Notes: generated from the letters alone by a model not told the origin. Counted from the first letter of the stretch, positions 5,296 through 12,462 are shown. The stretch: DNA of 12,462 nucleotides from Treponema sp. (GCA_031276685.1 JAISMQ010000055.1:1-12462), one strand, 5' to 3'. Numbers and translations: made by a program.

Positions 5296-8200
5296 ATGCC
5301 CTCTTTACAGGCCCTCCGGGAGTTTAAAGCCTCGTTTGACGGAATCGGCAATGAAAAAGCCGCGCTCGAGGAGCAAAATTTGCCCTTCGAGGACTTCCCC
5401 CTTCCCGAATATGAGACCGAGGAGCCCAGCGAGGCCGACGAAGAAGCGGCGGCCCTTGATACCCTGTCCCGCATGGATCTGGATCCGTCCGTAGCCGCCG
5501 CCCTGGGCCTGCCGGAAACCGAACCCGCCGCGCCTGCCACCGAAGCCCCCGCCGGCCCGCCCCCCCGGGAAACGGATCCGGCCATGGGGGATTTTGACCT
5601 GGACGCCCTTCTGGGCGCTATCCCCCCCGATCTGCCCGACATTCCCGATCTACCCGATATTCCCGATGACTTTTCCGGTATGTCCGATGAAGCCCCCGCC
5701 ATGCCCGGCGAGTCCCCCGATGTTCCCGCCGGGGATGAGGGCGAAGATTCCGGCATCCCCGGCGACCTGCTGAACGGCCTGGCGGACGATCTGGAACAGG
5801 CCCCCTCCGACACGGAGCTTGCGGACCTGGGCGAAGCCGAAGGGCTGGACCTGGATTTGGAAGACGGGGGGCCGGATCTGGAGGGCGAAAGCACGGACCT
5901 GGAAGCTGCGGGCCTGGACCTGGGGGGCGAGGCCGGAGACCTGGACCTGGGGGGCGAGGTCGGAGACCTGGACCTGGGAGGCGAGGTCGGAGACCTGGAC
6001 CTGGGGGGCGAGGTCGGAGATCTGGACCTGGGAGGCGAGGTCGGAGACTTGGACCTGGGGGGCGAACTCGAGGGCCTGGACCTGGAAAACGAGAGTCTGG
6101 ATCTGGATTTGGAAGGCGCGGGGCTGGACCTGGAAGGCGAAGGCGCGGGTCCGGACAGCGCGGAGCTGGGCGAGATCGAAGGCCTGGATCTGGATGGCGG
6201 GGCCGACGGCGGCCCGGAGACCGGGGACCTGGACCTTGGAAACGAAGATGACCTGGACCTGGAGGGGGGGTTTGGCGAGGCCGATATTGCCGGGGACGGC
6301 GCCGATTCCTTTGACAGTTTCGATATGGAGGGGAAGGCGCCGGATACCGGGGACGAGGACCTGGACCTGGGGGATTTTACCCTTCCCGGAATCGACGACA
6401 TGCTCGGCGGCATCCCCGGCGAGAACATTCCGGCCGCCGGCAAGAAAAAGGGCCCAAGGGGGGGATTTTTTGGCCCGCCCGATGAAAAGGAACCGGAGGA
6501 AATACGGCTTAGCGAAGACGATCTGGCCCAGTTCCGGCGGACCCTTGCCGATTACCCCCTGAACCTGCGGGTTGCCATTGGGGAGATTATCGCCGAACAG
6601 GCGGTTTCCCCCGGCCAGATGGCGGGCATTGTCCGGCTTGTGGCGCGGGGGGGGCCGCCCAAAGAAGCCGCGGCCCTGGCCGGAAAGATCCTGGGCAAAC
6701 CCATCCAGGTTCCCGTCCAAAAGAAAACCGGCGAACAACTGGAGGCGGAACGCGGAAGCTTTGCCTACATCTTTATCCACAGGTTCCTTCCCATCATCAG
6801 GCTTGCCCTGTTTATCCTTGTAACGGCGGCTTCCGCCTGTTTTTTGATCTGGCGCTTTGTCTATACCCCCATCCACGCGGAAAACATCTACCAACTGGGT
6901 TATGAGCGGATCGGCGCGGGCGAATACGAGCGGGCCAACCAGCGTTTTACGCAGGCATTCAGCATACGCCGGGATAAAGACTGGTTCTACCGATACGCGG
7001 AGGCGTTCCGCGACCAGCGGCAGTATATCTACGCGGAAGAAAAGTACGACGAGCTTTTGTCCTACTACCCGCGTGACAAAAAGGGCGTTCTGGACTACGC
7101 CGCCCTGGAAACCTACTATCGGCGGAACTACGAAAAGGCGGATCGCCTGCTCCGGTACAATATTCTGGACTACAACCCCAATGATCCGGAGGCCCTGCTT
7201 GCCCAGGGCGACAACGCCCTGGCCTGGGGGGAAGTTGACAGTGCCCGCTACGAGGACGCCCGCTTTGCCTATGCGCGGCTTTTGGAACGCTACGGCTGGA
7301 CCGATCCGGTAACAGAACGGATGCTAAGGTACTTTATCCGTACCGACAACCTAAAAGAAGTTATCCCCCTCCAGACCTTCTTTATGGACAACCCCAAAAA
7401 AGCGATAAGCGCCGAAACCCTGGCGGAACTTGGGGGCTACCTTCTGGATAAGCGGACCGAGGAGGTCCGGGGCGTTCCCAACGCCTATGTGGAGCAGATC
7501 AGCGGGGTGCGGGACGTTCTGCTGCGGGCGGTGCTTCAGGGGCCGGACCTGCCGGAAGCGCACTACCACCTTTCGCGGTACTACCGGAGCCTGAGCAGCC
7601 TGCAGGACGAGGCGCTTACCCTGGAGGTGGCCCTGCGGAGTTTTGAAAACGCCCCCGAAGATTCGGTCCGCCGCCTGATCTACCATATCGAGGCGCTGGG
7701 CCGGGAGGCGGAGATTCTGAGGAACAGGCGCGAGTACTTCGCCTCGGAGGAACGGCTTGTTAAGGCTATCGGCCTTTACGAAGGCGGCCTGGATCGCCGG
7801 ATCCTCCAGGCGGCCCCCGAATTCGGCCGCCTGTACGCCGCCATGGGGGACCTTGAGTACTTTACCAAGTCCGGGGACATGGAAATGGCCCTGTCCTACT
7901 ACCTTAACGCGGAAAAAACAGGCTACAGCTCCCCGGAGATGCTCTACTACATGGGATCGGCCTATTACCACGGGGAAAACTGGGCGGACGCGCTGGAACG
8001 CTTCTTTGCCGCCTCCGCCCAACTGCCCCTGGATCGCCGCATCCTGCTGGCCCTGGGCAATACCTGCTACCGGCGGGGGGACTATTTTGCCGCCCAGGGC
8101 TACTACAACCGCCTGCTGGACCTGCTGGAAGCCGAACGCGCCCGGCTCCCCGTGCTTCTGCCCAACGACAGGCCGGAGTACCTGGAAACCGCCGAGCGCC

Positions 8201-8493
8201 TTATGATCGCCCGCAACAACATGGGCGCCACGCTGGATGCCCTTGCCCGCAGCCGCCCCGCCTACCGCGCCCAGGCGTTTGGGATGTACGCCCAGGCGAT
8301 CCAGGCATGGGACGCCCTTACCCGCAACCCGCTGTCGATGATCCGTCTGGGCGCCGGGGACTTTTCCAACCCCGGCAGCAATCTCCCCTACCTTAACTCC
8401 CGCAACCTTCTGTACCCCCAGGCCGGTTACGAGGCGCAGATTTTTCCCCAGATCGACAAGGATATTCTTGACCCTTCCCCCTGGGAGCTATGA
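5296..8493 (+). CDS. flcA: large TPR membrane protein, probable periplasmic flagellar collar protein FlcA
   Basis: The 1065-residue protein has four parts. Residues 1-45 (ending NLPFEDFPLPE) look like a conserved head. Residues about 45-380 are extremely acidic and Gly/Leu/Asp-rich, with PDI/PDL steps at 111-126 and a nine-residue repeat (DLDLGGEVG register) at about 207-257. Residues about 395-480 look folded (LSEDDLAQFRRTLADYPLNL). One membrane span lies at about 498-520, and a TPR/helical-repeat region from 528 to about 1000 follows. Borrelia FlcA (BB0326) has, to my recollection, the same plan of cytoplasmic head, single span and periplasmic TPRs, and builds the collar around the spirochaetal flagellar motor that helps recruit stators. 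I assign FlcA from this plan and from the segment YTPIHAENIYQLGYERIGAG after the span. GGAG lies 4 nt before the ATG. A FimV-like polar protein is the main alternative, but no LysM domain is seen. Confidence 0.65.
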   Translation: MPSLQALREFKASFDGIGNEKAALEEQNLPFEDFPLPEYETEEPSEADEEAAALDTLSRMDLDPSVAAALGLPETEPAAPATEAPAGPPPRETDPAMGDFDLDALLGAIPPDLPDIPDLPDIPDDFSGMSDEAPAMPGESPDVPAGDEGEDSGIPGDLLNGLADDLEQAPSDTELADLGEAEGLDLDLEDGGPDLEGESTDLEAAGLDLGGEAGDLDLGGEVGDLDLGGEVGDLDLGGEVGDLDLGGEVGDLDLGGELEGLDLENESLDLDLEGAGLDLEGEGAGPDSAELGEIEGLDLDGGADGGPETGDLDLGNEDDLDLEGGFGEADIAGDGADSFDSFDMEGKAPDTGDEDLDLGDFTLPGIDDMLGGIPGENIPAAGKKKGPRGGFFGPPDEKEPEEIRLSEDDLAQFRRTLADYPLNLRVAIGEIIAEQAVSPGQMAGIVRLVARGGPPKEAAALAGKILGKPIQVPVQKKTGEQLEAERGSFAYIFIHRFLPIIRLALFILVTAASACFLIWRFVYTPIHAENIYQLGYERIGAGEYERANQRFTQAFSIRRDKDWFYRYAEAFRDQRQYIYAEEKYDELLSYYPRDKKGVLDYAALETYYRRNYEKADRLLRYNILDYNPNDPEALLAQGDNALAWGEVDSARYEDARFAYARLLERYGWTDPVTERMLRYFIRTDNLKEVIPLQTFFMDNPKKAISAETLAELGGYLLDKRTEEVRGVPNAYVEQISGVRDVLLRAVLQGPDLPEAHYHLSRYYRSLSSLQDEALTLEVALRSFENAPEDSVRRLIYHIEALGREAEILRNRREYFASEERLVKAIGLYEGGLDRRILQAAPEFGRLYAAMGDLEYFTKSGDMEMALSYYLNAEKTGYSSPEMLYYMGSAYYHGENWADALERFFAASAQLPLDRRILLALGNTCYRRGDYFAAQGYYNRLLDLLEAERARLPVLLPNDRPEYLETAERLMIARNNMGATLDALARSRPAYRAQAFGMYAQAIQAWDALTRNPLSMIRLGAGDFSNPGSNLPYLNSRNLLYPQAGYEAQIFPQIDKDILDPSPWEL
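5914..6066 (+). repeat. 27-bp coding minisatellite in the acidic region of flcA
   Basis: Between five and six units of 27 bp start at 5914, 5941, 5968, 5995, 6022 and 6049, each coding the nonapeptide LDLGGEVGD in register. Units differ at few bases. The first has GCC (Ala) where the others have GTC (Val). The glycine pair alternates GGGGGC and GGAGGC in units 2 to 6, which shows a 54-bp higher-order period. The unit is a multiple of three, so copy-number change would lengthen or shorten the protein without a frameshift. Confidence 0.9.
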
Positions 8494-8497
8494 CGAT

Positions 8498-9505
8498 TCA
8501 GGCCATGGTGGCCAGTTTTTCTGCGGTAACCTCGTAGCGCAGCGGATCGCCGCCAATGTAGCGCCGGAATTCTTCGGCCATGTACATTCCCATCCGCACC
8601 AGTTCCCGCCCGCCGCTTCCCGCTATGTGGGGGCTCAGGATCACGTTGTCCAGCGCGTAAAAGGGATGCCCCTGGGGCACCGGCTCCGGCCAGCTTACGT
8701 CAAGCAGGGCCGTCCGGCCCGGTTTTTCGGCGAGGGCGCGGGCCAGATCCTCCTCCACCACCTGGGCCCCCCGCCCGGTATTGATGAACACCCCGTAATC
8801 CGGCATCAGGCTGAAATGCCGGTAGTTCAGCATGTTCCGGGTCTGCTCGTTATTCGCCAGGTGGTTGGAGACGACACAACAGTTTTTGAACAGATCGTCC
8901 AGGGTGTCCGTTTTTTCCGCCCCAAGCTTCCGGGCGTCCCCGGCCGTTAGAAATGGGTCGAAGACTCTTGTTTTCAGTTGGTAATCGTTAAGCCGGCGGA
9001 TAACCCCGCTCCCGATTTTTCCCGCCCCGATAATGCCCACGGGCGTGTCGTAATTCCCCGGAAACGCGGAGGCGTAGCGCCGCGCTTCCGGATACCGCCC
9101 GGCGCCGTACAGGCGGGCGGATTGAAAAAAGCCCTTGTTGGCCAGGATAATTTCCGCCACCGTAAATTCAATGACCGGCACCGCGTTTGCGTCGGCGGCG
9201 CTGAATATCCGTATGCCCCGCTCCAGATAGGGGCGGGCGAAGTCCTGAACCGATCCCGCCGCGTAGAACAGCGCTTTAAGCCGCGGAAAGTACCGATCCA
9301 ACTGTTCCCGGTCAAGCCGCGGCGCCCCCCAGGTTGAAAAGAAAAACTCCAGGGCATTCCATTCCGTTTTTCGCGCCTCAAGTTCTTCCATGCCGGTAAA
9401 AGGCGGGATAAAATCGAGCTGTTCCGCAAGAATCGCCCTGGCCGCGGGATCGTAGACCCGTTCCAGAATATCACTGCCCCCGATTGCGGCAAACGCTGCC
9501 TTCAT
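8498..9505 (-). CDS. D-isomer-specific 2-hydroxyacid dehydrogenase (NAD-dependent)
   Basis: The 335-residue protein belongs to the family of phosphoglycerate, glyoxylate/hydroxypyruvate and D-lactate dehydrogenases, which reduce 2-keto acids with NAD(P)H in the cytoplasm. The Rossmann motif is VGIIGAGKIGSGV (G160-x-G162-x2-G165), and D183 at the end of the next strand (RVFDPF) favours NAD over NADP. The catalytic triad is present: R245 (NTGRG), E274 (DVSWPEP) and H293 (SPHIAG). The N-terminal substrate domain is diverged, so the substrate cannot be named, and there is no C-terminal ACT domain as in longer SerA proteins. The start at 9505 has AGGGGG 5 nt upstream, while an upstream ATG at 9535 has none. 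The gene converges on flcA with only 4 bp between the stops. It looks like a single-gene unit with its own possible promoter. Confidence 0.9.
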   Translation of the reverse strand: MKAAFAAIGGSDILERVYDPAARAILAEQLDFIPPFTGMEELEARKTEWNALEFFFSTWGAPRLDREQLDRYFPRLKALFYAAGSVQDFARPYLERGIRIFSAADANAVPVIEFTVAEIILANKGFFQSARLYGAGRYPEARRYASAFPGNYDTPVGIIGAGKIGSGVIRRLNDYQLKTRVFDPFLTAGDARKLGAEKTDTLDDLFKNCCVVSNHLANNEQTRNMLNYRHFSLMPDYGVFINTGRGAQVVEEDLARALAEKPGRTALLDVSWPEPVPQGHPFYALDNVILSPHIAGSGGRELVRMGMYMAEEFRRYIGGDPLRYEVTAEKLATMA

Positions 9506-9536
9506 GATTACCCCCTGCCCTGTGACGGGCACCATC

Positions 9537-9566
9537 AGTATCGCTTTTTTAACAATCTGTAGACAA
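9537..9566 (-). promoter_or_regulatory. possible promoter of the hydroxyacid dehydrogenase gene
   Basis: On the minus strand TTGTCT (9566-9561) and GATACT (9542-9537) are separated by 18 bp, each matching the housekeeping consensus at 4 of 6 positions, with an A-rich spacer. It would give a leader of about 25 nt before the ATG at 9505. This is the only AT-rich part of the gap. Confidence 0.4.
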
Positions 9567-9596
9567 TGGGGATTGGCCCTGTGGGGTTGGCAGAAA

Positions 9597-9651
9597 AGGG
9601 CCGCAGGGGCCTTGGGTTAAAGGGAGCCCCGTCTGCGGCTGTTGACGGGGC
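9597..9651 (-). terminator. hairpins after the envelope lipoprotein operon (candidate terminator)
   Basis: Just after the lipoprotein stop, GCCCCGTC (9651-9644 on minus) and GACGGGGC (9633-9626) form a perfect 8-bp stem with a 10-nt loop. A second, shorter GC-rich hairpin (about 9613-9599, AAGGCC with GGCCCTT) is followed by a TTTT tract on the minus strand. Together they probably end the operon that runs leftward from 12416. The U-tracts are short, so efficiency is uncertain. A 12-bp perfect palindrome ACGGGGCCCCGT also lies at 9645-9656. Confidence 0.45.
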
Positions 9652-9661
9652 CCCGTGTAGA

Positions 9662-10348
9662 TCAGTTTCCCTGTGCGCGGAATCGCAACTGACTCATGCG
9701 ATCCTTGATATCGTCCAGTATTTCTTGTTCTTCTTCGGTTTCGGCCTGGACTTTGCCCAGGGCCGTTTCGATCAGGAAGTTCAAGTTTTCTTCGGTTATG
9801 CCGAATACCACGTAGTAGGTGTAGTTTTCTTCGTTGGTTGAAACAGACCGTTCCTTTACCCAGAAATCTAGTTCCCGGCCCAGTCCCGAAATTTCCGTTT
9901 CGGAAAAAGCGGTTATAAACTGTTCCACCGCGCTTTTGTTTCCCGCTGTGTTTTTGTTCCCCTCAAGCGCGCTGCCCGCCTCAGTACTAACCGTGGTCTT
10001 GATCATGCTGGATGCGTCGCTCAGCGCCTGAAGGTTTACCCAGGTCTGCAGCAGATCAAGATCCTGCCCGGAATTCTGGACCAGTATGGTCTTTTTTCCC
10101 TGTACGCGGGAAAGCCCCGCCAGCAGGTTGTCCGGGTCCCCTTCGCTGGCCCACAGTACCCATTCCGGAATCTGCCCGCCCAGGCTGGCCCCCCGGTAGT
10201 CGATCGTTACCTTGTCCCGCTGAATGGCAGGCGCGGGGGCCGGCTGCGCCGCCGGGGCCGCCGCGTTCTGCGCCGCCGGGGCGCCGGAGCAGGCCGCGAA
10301 CAGGGCCAGCACACACGGGAACAACACAAACATTACACTCTTCTTCAT
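9662..10348 (-). CDS. uncharacterised lipoprotein
   Basis: The 228-residue protein starts at 10348, where AAGGAG lies 6 nt upstream. An in-frame extension to 10408 lacks a ribosome site and would bury the signal sequence. Residues 1-20 are a lipoprotein signal with the lipobox LFAAC (C20), acceptable under the loose spirochaetal rules. An Ala/Pro/Gln linker (21-43) follows, then a folded part that opens with IPEWVLWAS (60-68), has a helix-rich middle (VNLQALSDASSMIKTTVSTEAG) and a FWVKER...YTYYVVFGI strand pair (162-184), and ends in a charged coiled segment (202-225). The P-x-W-V opening and helix/strand order recall the LPP20 fold of its upstream neighbour, but identity is too low to be sure. 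It is the last gene of a three-gene envelope operon and is separated from the LPP20 gene by 73 bp holding a small inverted repeat. Confidence 0.8.
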   Translation of the reverse strand: MKKSVMFVLFPCVLALFAACSGAPAAQNAAAPAAQPAPAPAIQRDKVTIDYRGASLGGQIPEWVLWASEGDPDNLLAGLSRVQGKKTILVQNSGQDLDLLQTWVNLQALSDASSMIKTTVSTEAGSALEGNKNTAGNKSAVEQFITAFSETEISGLGRELDFWVKERSVSTNEENYTYYVVFGITEENLNFLIETALGKVQAETEEEQEILDDIKDRMSQLRFRAQGN

Positions 10349-10373
10349 AACAAACTCCTTGTACGTTGTTTTC

Positions 10374-10388
10374 CGGTCCCAGGGACCG
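10374..10388. repeat. inverted repeat in the LPP20-lipoprotein gap
   Basis: CGGTCCC and GGGACCG are separated by one base, a compact 7-bp dyad. It lies 33 bp after the LPP20 stop and 25 bp before the lipoprotein start. No U-run follows on the minus strand. It may be an mRNA-processing or partial-attenuation element or an operator half. Nothing decides between these. Confidence 0.35.
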
Positions 10389-10421
10389 TCTTGAAACCTA
10401 ATTTGCACGGGTCTGCCCGGT

Positions 10422-11426
10422 TCAGTTGCCGCCGATCATGGCGGAAAACTGGGCGGTAAAGTTTTCTTCCAGATCCTTTTCAATCGCCATCAGCGCCCGG
10501 TTGTATGCTGCGGCGGTATTGCTTAGGCTGTTGAAGCGGTCATAGTTTTTCCCGTAGGAAAACAGCGCCGCCCCGTCCCGCTCTATCCTGATGGAAATAC
10601 CGGGCCGCACAAAGTAACCCGCCGCGTTTTTACCTTCTTCCGAACTCAGTTCCACCGACACCGTGTACATCGGACTCCGGGGAGTTACCGCGGCCCCCAT
10701 GCGTTCCAGAAGCTGCTGCAGCTTCCGGTTCAGCCGCCCCGACGATTCGGGACTCGTTACGCTGATGCCAAAACTAAGCCCCGTCCGCCGGGCGCGGTAC
10801 GCGGAACGCAGTTCCTGGATCAGCGCGAGGTCCGCCGGGTACGAATCGGAAGGATCCACCACCACCGCAGTTTTGATGTACTCCTCCGTAAGCGCCCCTA
10901 TGCCGACCGCCCGGTTCAGAAGGCCGCAGACGTACAGCGGTTCCGGTTCCGTTTCGGCATCGGCGGCAATAGCCCTAAGGGCCCCCATGTTGGCGCTGAT
11001 CCTGGATCCGTAAATCTTTGAAGCTTCCCGCTTGTCTATGTAGGCAAGCGCCGCCCAGATCTTCCGGCCCGGATCGTACCAGGGATCGGCGAACTGGACC
11101 CCCAGGAATTCTTCTTCGGAACGAACCACCGCGTGTTCGTCGATGTGGGTTCTTTTGGATAGTTCCGATGTCGTATCGGTGACGACCTGGTTGAATTCCC
11201 GGATCGCCTCGTTGCGGATCTGGGTCGAGGTGTTGAAAAACAGGGATACCCCCGCCACCGCCGCCGTTTCCGCCGCGCTGCGGGACGCGCCTTCCCCCAC
11301 TGCCGAGATGTAGAACTGGGAAGGGTACGCATTTTCCCTGTCCAGATACCAGGACGGCGCGTTCTGCGCCGAAAGCGCCCCCGCGCCACAAACCAGCAGC
11401 AGTACCGGGAATATTGCCCGTTTCAT
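10422..11426 (-). CDS. LPP20-type exported protein
   Basis: The 334-residue protein has a cleavable signal peptide (hydrophobic core 4-18, likely cut after ALSA at 20) with no lipobox cysteine at the cut site. The mature N-terminus opens with PSWYLDRENAYPS (24-36) and continues FYISAVGEGASRSAAETAA (38-56), the hallmark of LPP20/FlgP-type proteins, where a P-x-W is followed by a glycine-containing strand and a long Ala-rich helix. The second half (about 150-330) is a separate alpha/beta region with TYR/VSVELSSEEGK-like strands and may be a TolB- or LpoB-like domain. It begins 9 bp after the stop of the CsgG-P13 gene, so the two are translationally linked. LPP20 proteins are envelope components, and in Vibrio and Campylobacter one (FlgP) serves the flagellar basal disk. 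Whether that applies here is unknown. Confidence 0.78.
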   Translation of the reverse strand: MKRAIFPVLLLVCGAGALSAQNAPSWYLDRENAYPSQFYISAVGEGASRSAAETAAVAGVSLFFNTSTQIRNEAIREFNQVVTDTTSELSKRTHIDEHAVVRSEEEFLGVQFADPWYDPGRKIWAALAYIDKREASKIYGSRISANMGALRAIAADAETEPEPLYVCGLLNRAVGIGALTEEYIKTAVVVDPSDSYPADLALIQELRSAYRARRTGLSFGISVTSPESSGRLNRKLQQLLERMGAAVTPRSPMYTVSVELSSEEGKNAAGYFVRPGISIRIERDGAALFSYGKNYDRFNSLSNTAAAYNRALMAIEKDLEENFTAQFSAMIGGN

Positions 11427-11435
11427 ACGCCGCCC

Positions 11436-12416
11436 CTAAAAACTCAGCTTGTAACTGAGCCGCAGCCCCGGATCCCCCCGGCTGTCGGAGACCAGCGCGA
11501 GATCCCAGTGCGTGGGATCCATGGGCCCCTGCGCCACATAGCCGGCTTTGTGGTAAGACGAGGGCCTGACAAAACCGTAGATCCATCCGGCGGCGAGTAC
11601 GGCCGCGCCGCTTCCCACGATGATAAAACCGAAGGTATTTTTTTTCGCGATATAATTATCCTGAGCCGCATATGCCAATGTACTGGTATCGTAGAGTATG
11701 CCGTTAAATTCAGTGTGACTATCGGCACCCATGTAAACTGCGGGAACGTCATAAGTGAGCAGATGTACTGTCCCTGCGATCAGGGCACCAAATCCTACCG
11801 TATCCAGCACGGCGGTAATAATTCCGCCTTTTGTATCCCCCTGGGAAAAAGAACCGACACCCCATAACAGGTTCAGCCACCGGGCGCGGTTCCGTTCGGC
11901 GGTGGTATAATCAACGATGATTTCTTCACCGCTCCCCCCCATAAGCGAACTGACGGTCCTGTCGTTGGCCACATTCCGGGAACCGCTGTAGGCTATGGTG
12001 GCGTTTTCCACCGTCAGCGCCCGGGTCCTGAAACGCCAGGAACTGGCAACAAGTTCCATTGAGCCGGAGACGATGTACTGGGCCCCCAGCATGCGGCCTA
12101 TTTCCTGGGCCGATTCATCGCTGACCAGGCCCGATTCCTGGAACTGCATCTCCTGCATGATCAGGTCCAACTGCTGCCGGTCTACAACGGTAAGGTTCCC
12201 CTCGTTAACAATGGCGTTGTTCAGTTCGTCTATCACGTACTTGGAGAACCGTTCCGAGGTGCTGGTAAAACTCAGCACCGCTACCTTGCCCCCCTGGGGA
12301 AGCCGCTGGCCCATTTCCGTTGCGGCGGCCTGAATAGCTTCGTCCAGCGTAATGTTCTGGGCAAAAGCGCCGAGTCCTGTCAGGCACAACAGGATCGCGA
12401 TACCGATCTTCTTCAT
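11436..12416 (-). CDS. CsgG-like exported protein fused to a P13-like membrane domain
   Basis: The 326-residue protein has a signal peptide cut after AFA (19). Residues about 43-150 form a CsgG/HfaB/TolB-N-like domain: KVAVLSFTSTSERFSKYVIDEL, then NLTVVDRQQLDLIMQEMQFQ, then IGRMLGAQYIVSGSMELV. After residue 180 the protein changes character. LNLLWGVGSFSQGDTKGG (181-198), a hydrophobic stretch (199-222) and another at 262-283 followed by RPSSYHK resemble spirochaetal P13-family porin-like proteins. The last residues, LRLSYKLSF, alternate hydrophobic and polar and end in Phe, like the C-terminal beta-signal of outer-membrane proteins. AGGAG lies 7 nt before the ATG. It is the first gene seen of an operon with the LPP20 and lipoprotein genes. 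CsgG itself is a curli secretion channel, but no curli gene is present, so that role should not be assumed. Confidence 0.8.
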   Translation of the reverse strand: MKKIGIAILLCLTGLGAFAQNITLDEAIQAAATEMGQRLPQGGKVAVLSFTSTSERFSKYVIDELNNAIVNEGNLTVVDRQQLDLIMQEMQFQESGLVSDESAQEIGRMLGAQYIVSGSMELVASSWRFRTRALTVENATIAYSGSRNVANDRTVSSLMGGSGEEIIVDYTTAERNRARWLNLLWGVGSFSQGDTKGGIITAVLDTVGFGALIAGTVHLLTYDVPAVYMGADSHTEFNGILYDTSTLAYAAQDNYIAKKNTFGFIIVGSGAAVLAAGWIYGFVRPSSYHKAGYVAQGPMDPTHWDLALVSDSRGDPGLRLSYKLSF

Positions 12417-12462
12417 ACTTCTTCTCCTATGTTTAGCTTGTCCGGTCCGGCCTCCATACCAC

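Noticed and set aside
5914..6066. CRISPR-like array
   Set aside because: Units are contiguous with no spacers, are multiples of three and encode a regular peptide inside a longer gene.
5271..6894. Long open frames on the minus strand (5271-6443 and 5650-6894) opposite the acidic part of flcA
   Set aside because: Their products are Ser/Pro/Arg or Gln/Val-rich mirror images of the repeat and of GC-rich codon bias. They lack ribosome sites and known domains, and the plus-strand protein has clear architecture.
9506..9661. A small RNA or riboswitch between the dehydrogenase and lipoprotein genes
   Set aside because: The stems look like ordinary terminator hairpins next to a simple promoter-like sequence. 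No known riboswitch core was recognised.
11436..12416. Curli secretion channel (CsgG proper)
   Set aside because: No csgA, csgB, csgE or csgF is present, and the second half of the protein is unrelated to CsgG's barrel region.
12417..12462. Possible 3' end of another minus-strand gene overlapping the CsgG start (frame ending GTA TGA across the ATG)
   Set aside because: Only 46 bases are visible, two frames are open or stop late, and nothing identifies a protein. An ATGA-type overlap is possible but unsupported.

Overview
The window looks like a chromosomal segment of a GC-rich spirochaete, most likely a Treponema-type member of the Spirochaetota. This is inferred from protein architectures, not from an rRNA or marker gene. 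The clues are a FlcA-like periplasmic flagellar collar protein (acidic N-terminus, one membrane span, TPR C-terminus), a CsgG-type protein with a Borrelia/Treponema P13-like membrane tail, a GldG/DUF4340 pair, and loose spirochaetal lipoboxes. All space is densely coded. I see no tRNA, rRNA, CRISPR array, transposase or phage gene.

Layout. (1) 2-1678, plus strand: the 3' end of a GldG-like ABC-transporter auxiliary gene, then a DUF4340 membrane-anchored protein, forming the tail of a Gld-type ABC export operon. (2) 1765-2766, plus: a free-standing GH130 glycoside phosphorylase with the residues expected of a mannoside phosphorylase, preceded by a strong hairpin. (3) 2797-5172, minus: a compact three-gene cluster read from right to left, encoding an exported protein with tandem glycogen-binding-like (CBM48/E-set) domains, a radical SAM/SPASM enzyme and a stand-alone CheY-like receiver. 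(4) 5296-8493, plus: the large FlcA-like TPR protein, divergent from cluster 3. Its acidic N-terminus carries a 27-bp coding minisatellite. (5) 8498-9505, minus: a D-2-hydroxyacid dehydrogenase, convergent with flcA across only 4 bp. (6) 9662-12416, minus: an envelope operon read from right to left, encoding the CsgG-P13 fusion, an LPP20-type exported protein and a small lipoprotein.

How the genes may work together. The most interesting point is the roughly 120-bp divergent region between the CBM48 gene and flcA. It holds two opposed sequences resembling sigma-28 (FliA/WhiG) flagellar promoters, TAAC-N15-GCCGATAC towards flcA and TAAA-N16-GCCGATTA towards the CBM48/radical SAM/receiver cluster. 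If real, they would place the unusual three-gene cluster in the motility regulon beside a flagellar collar gene. The envelope operon at the right end encodes proteins that all carry export signals, and one ends in an outer-membrane beta-signal-like C-terminus, so a shared cell-envelope job is likely but its nature is unknown.
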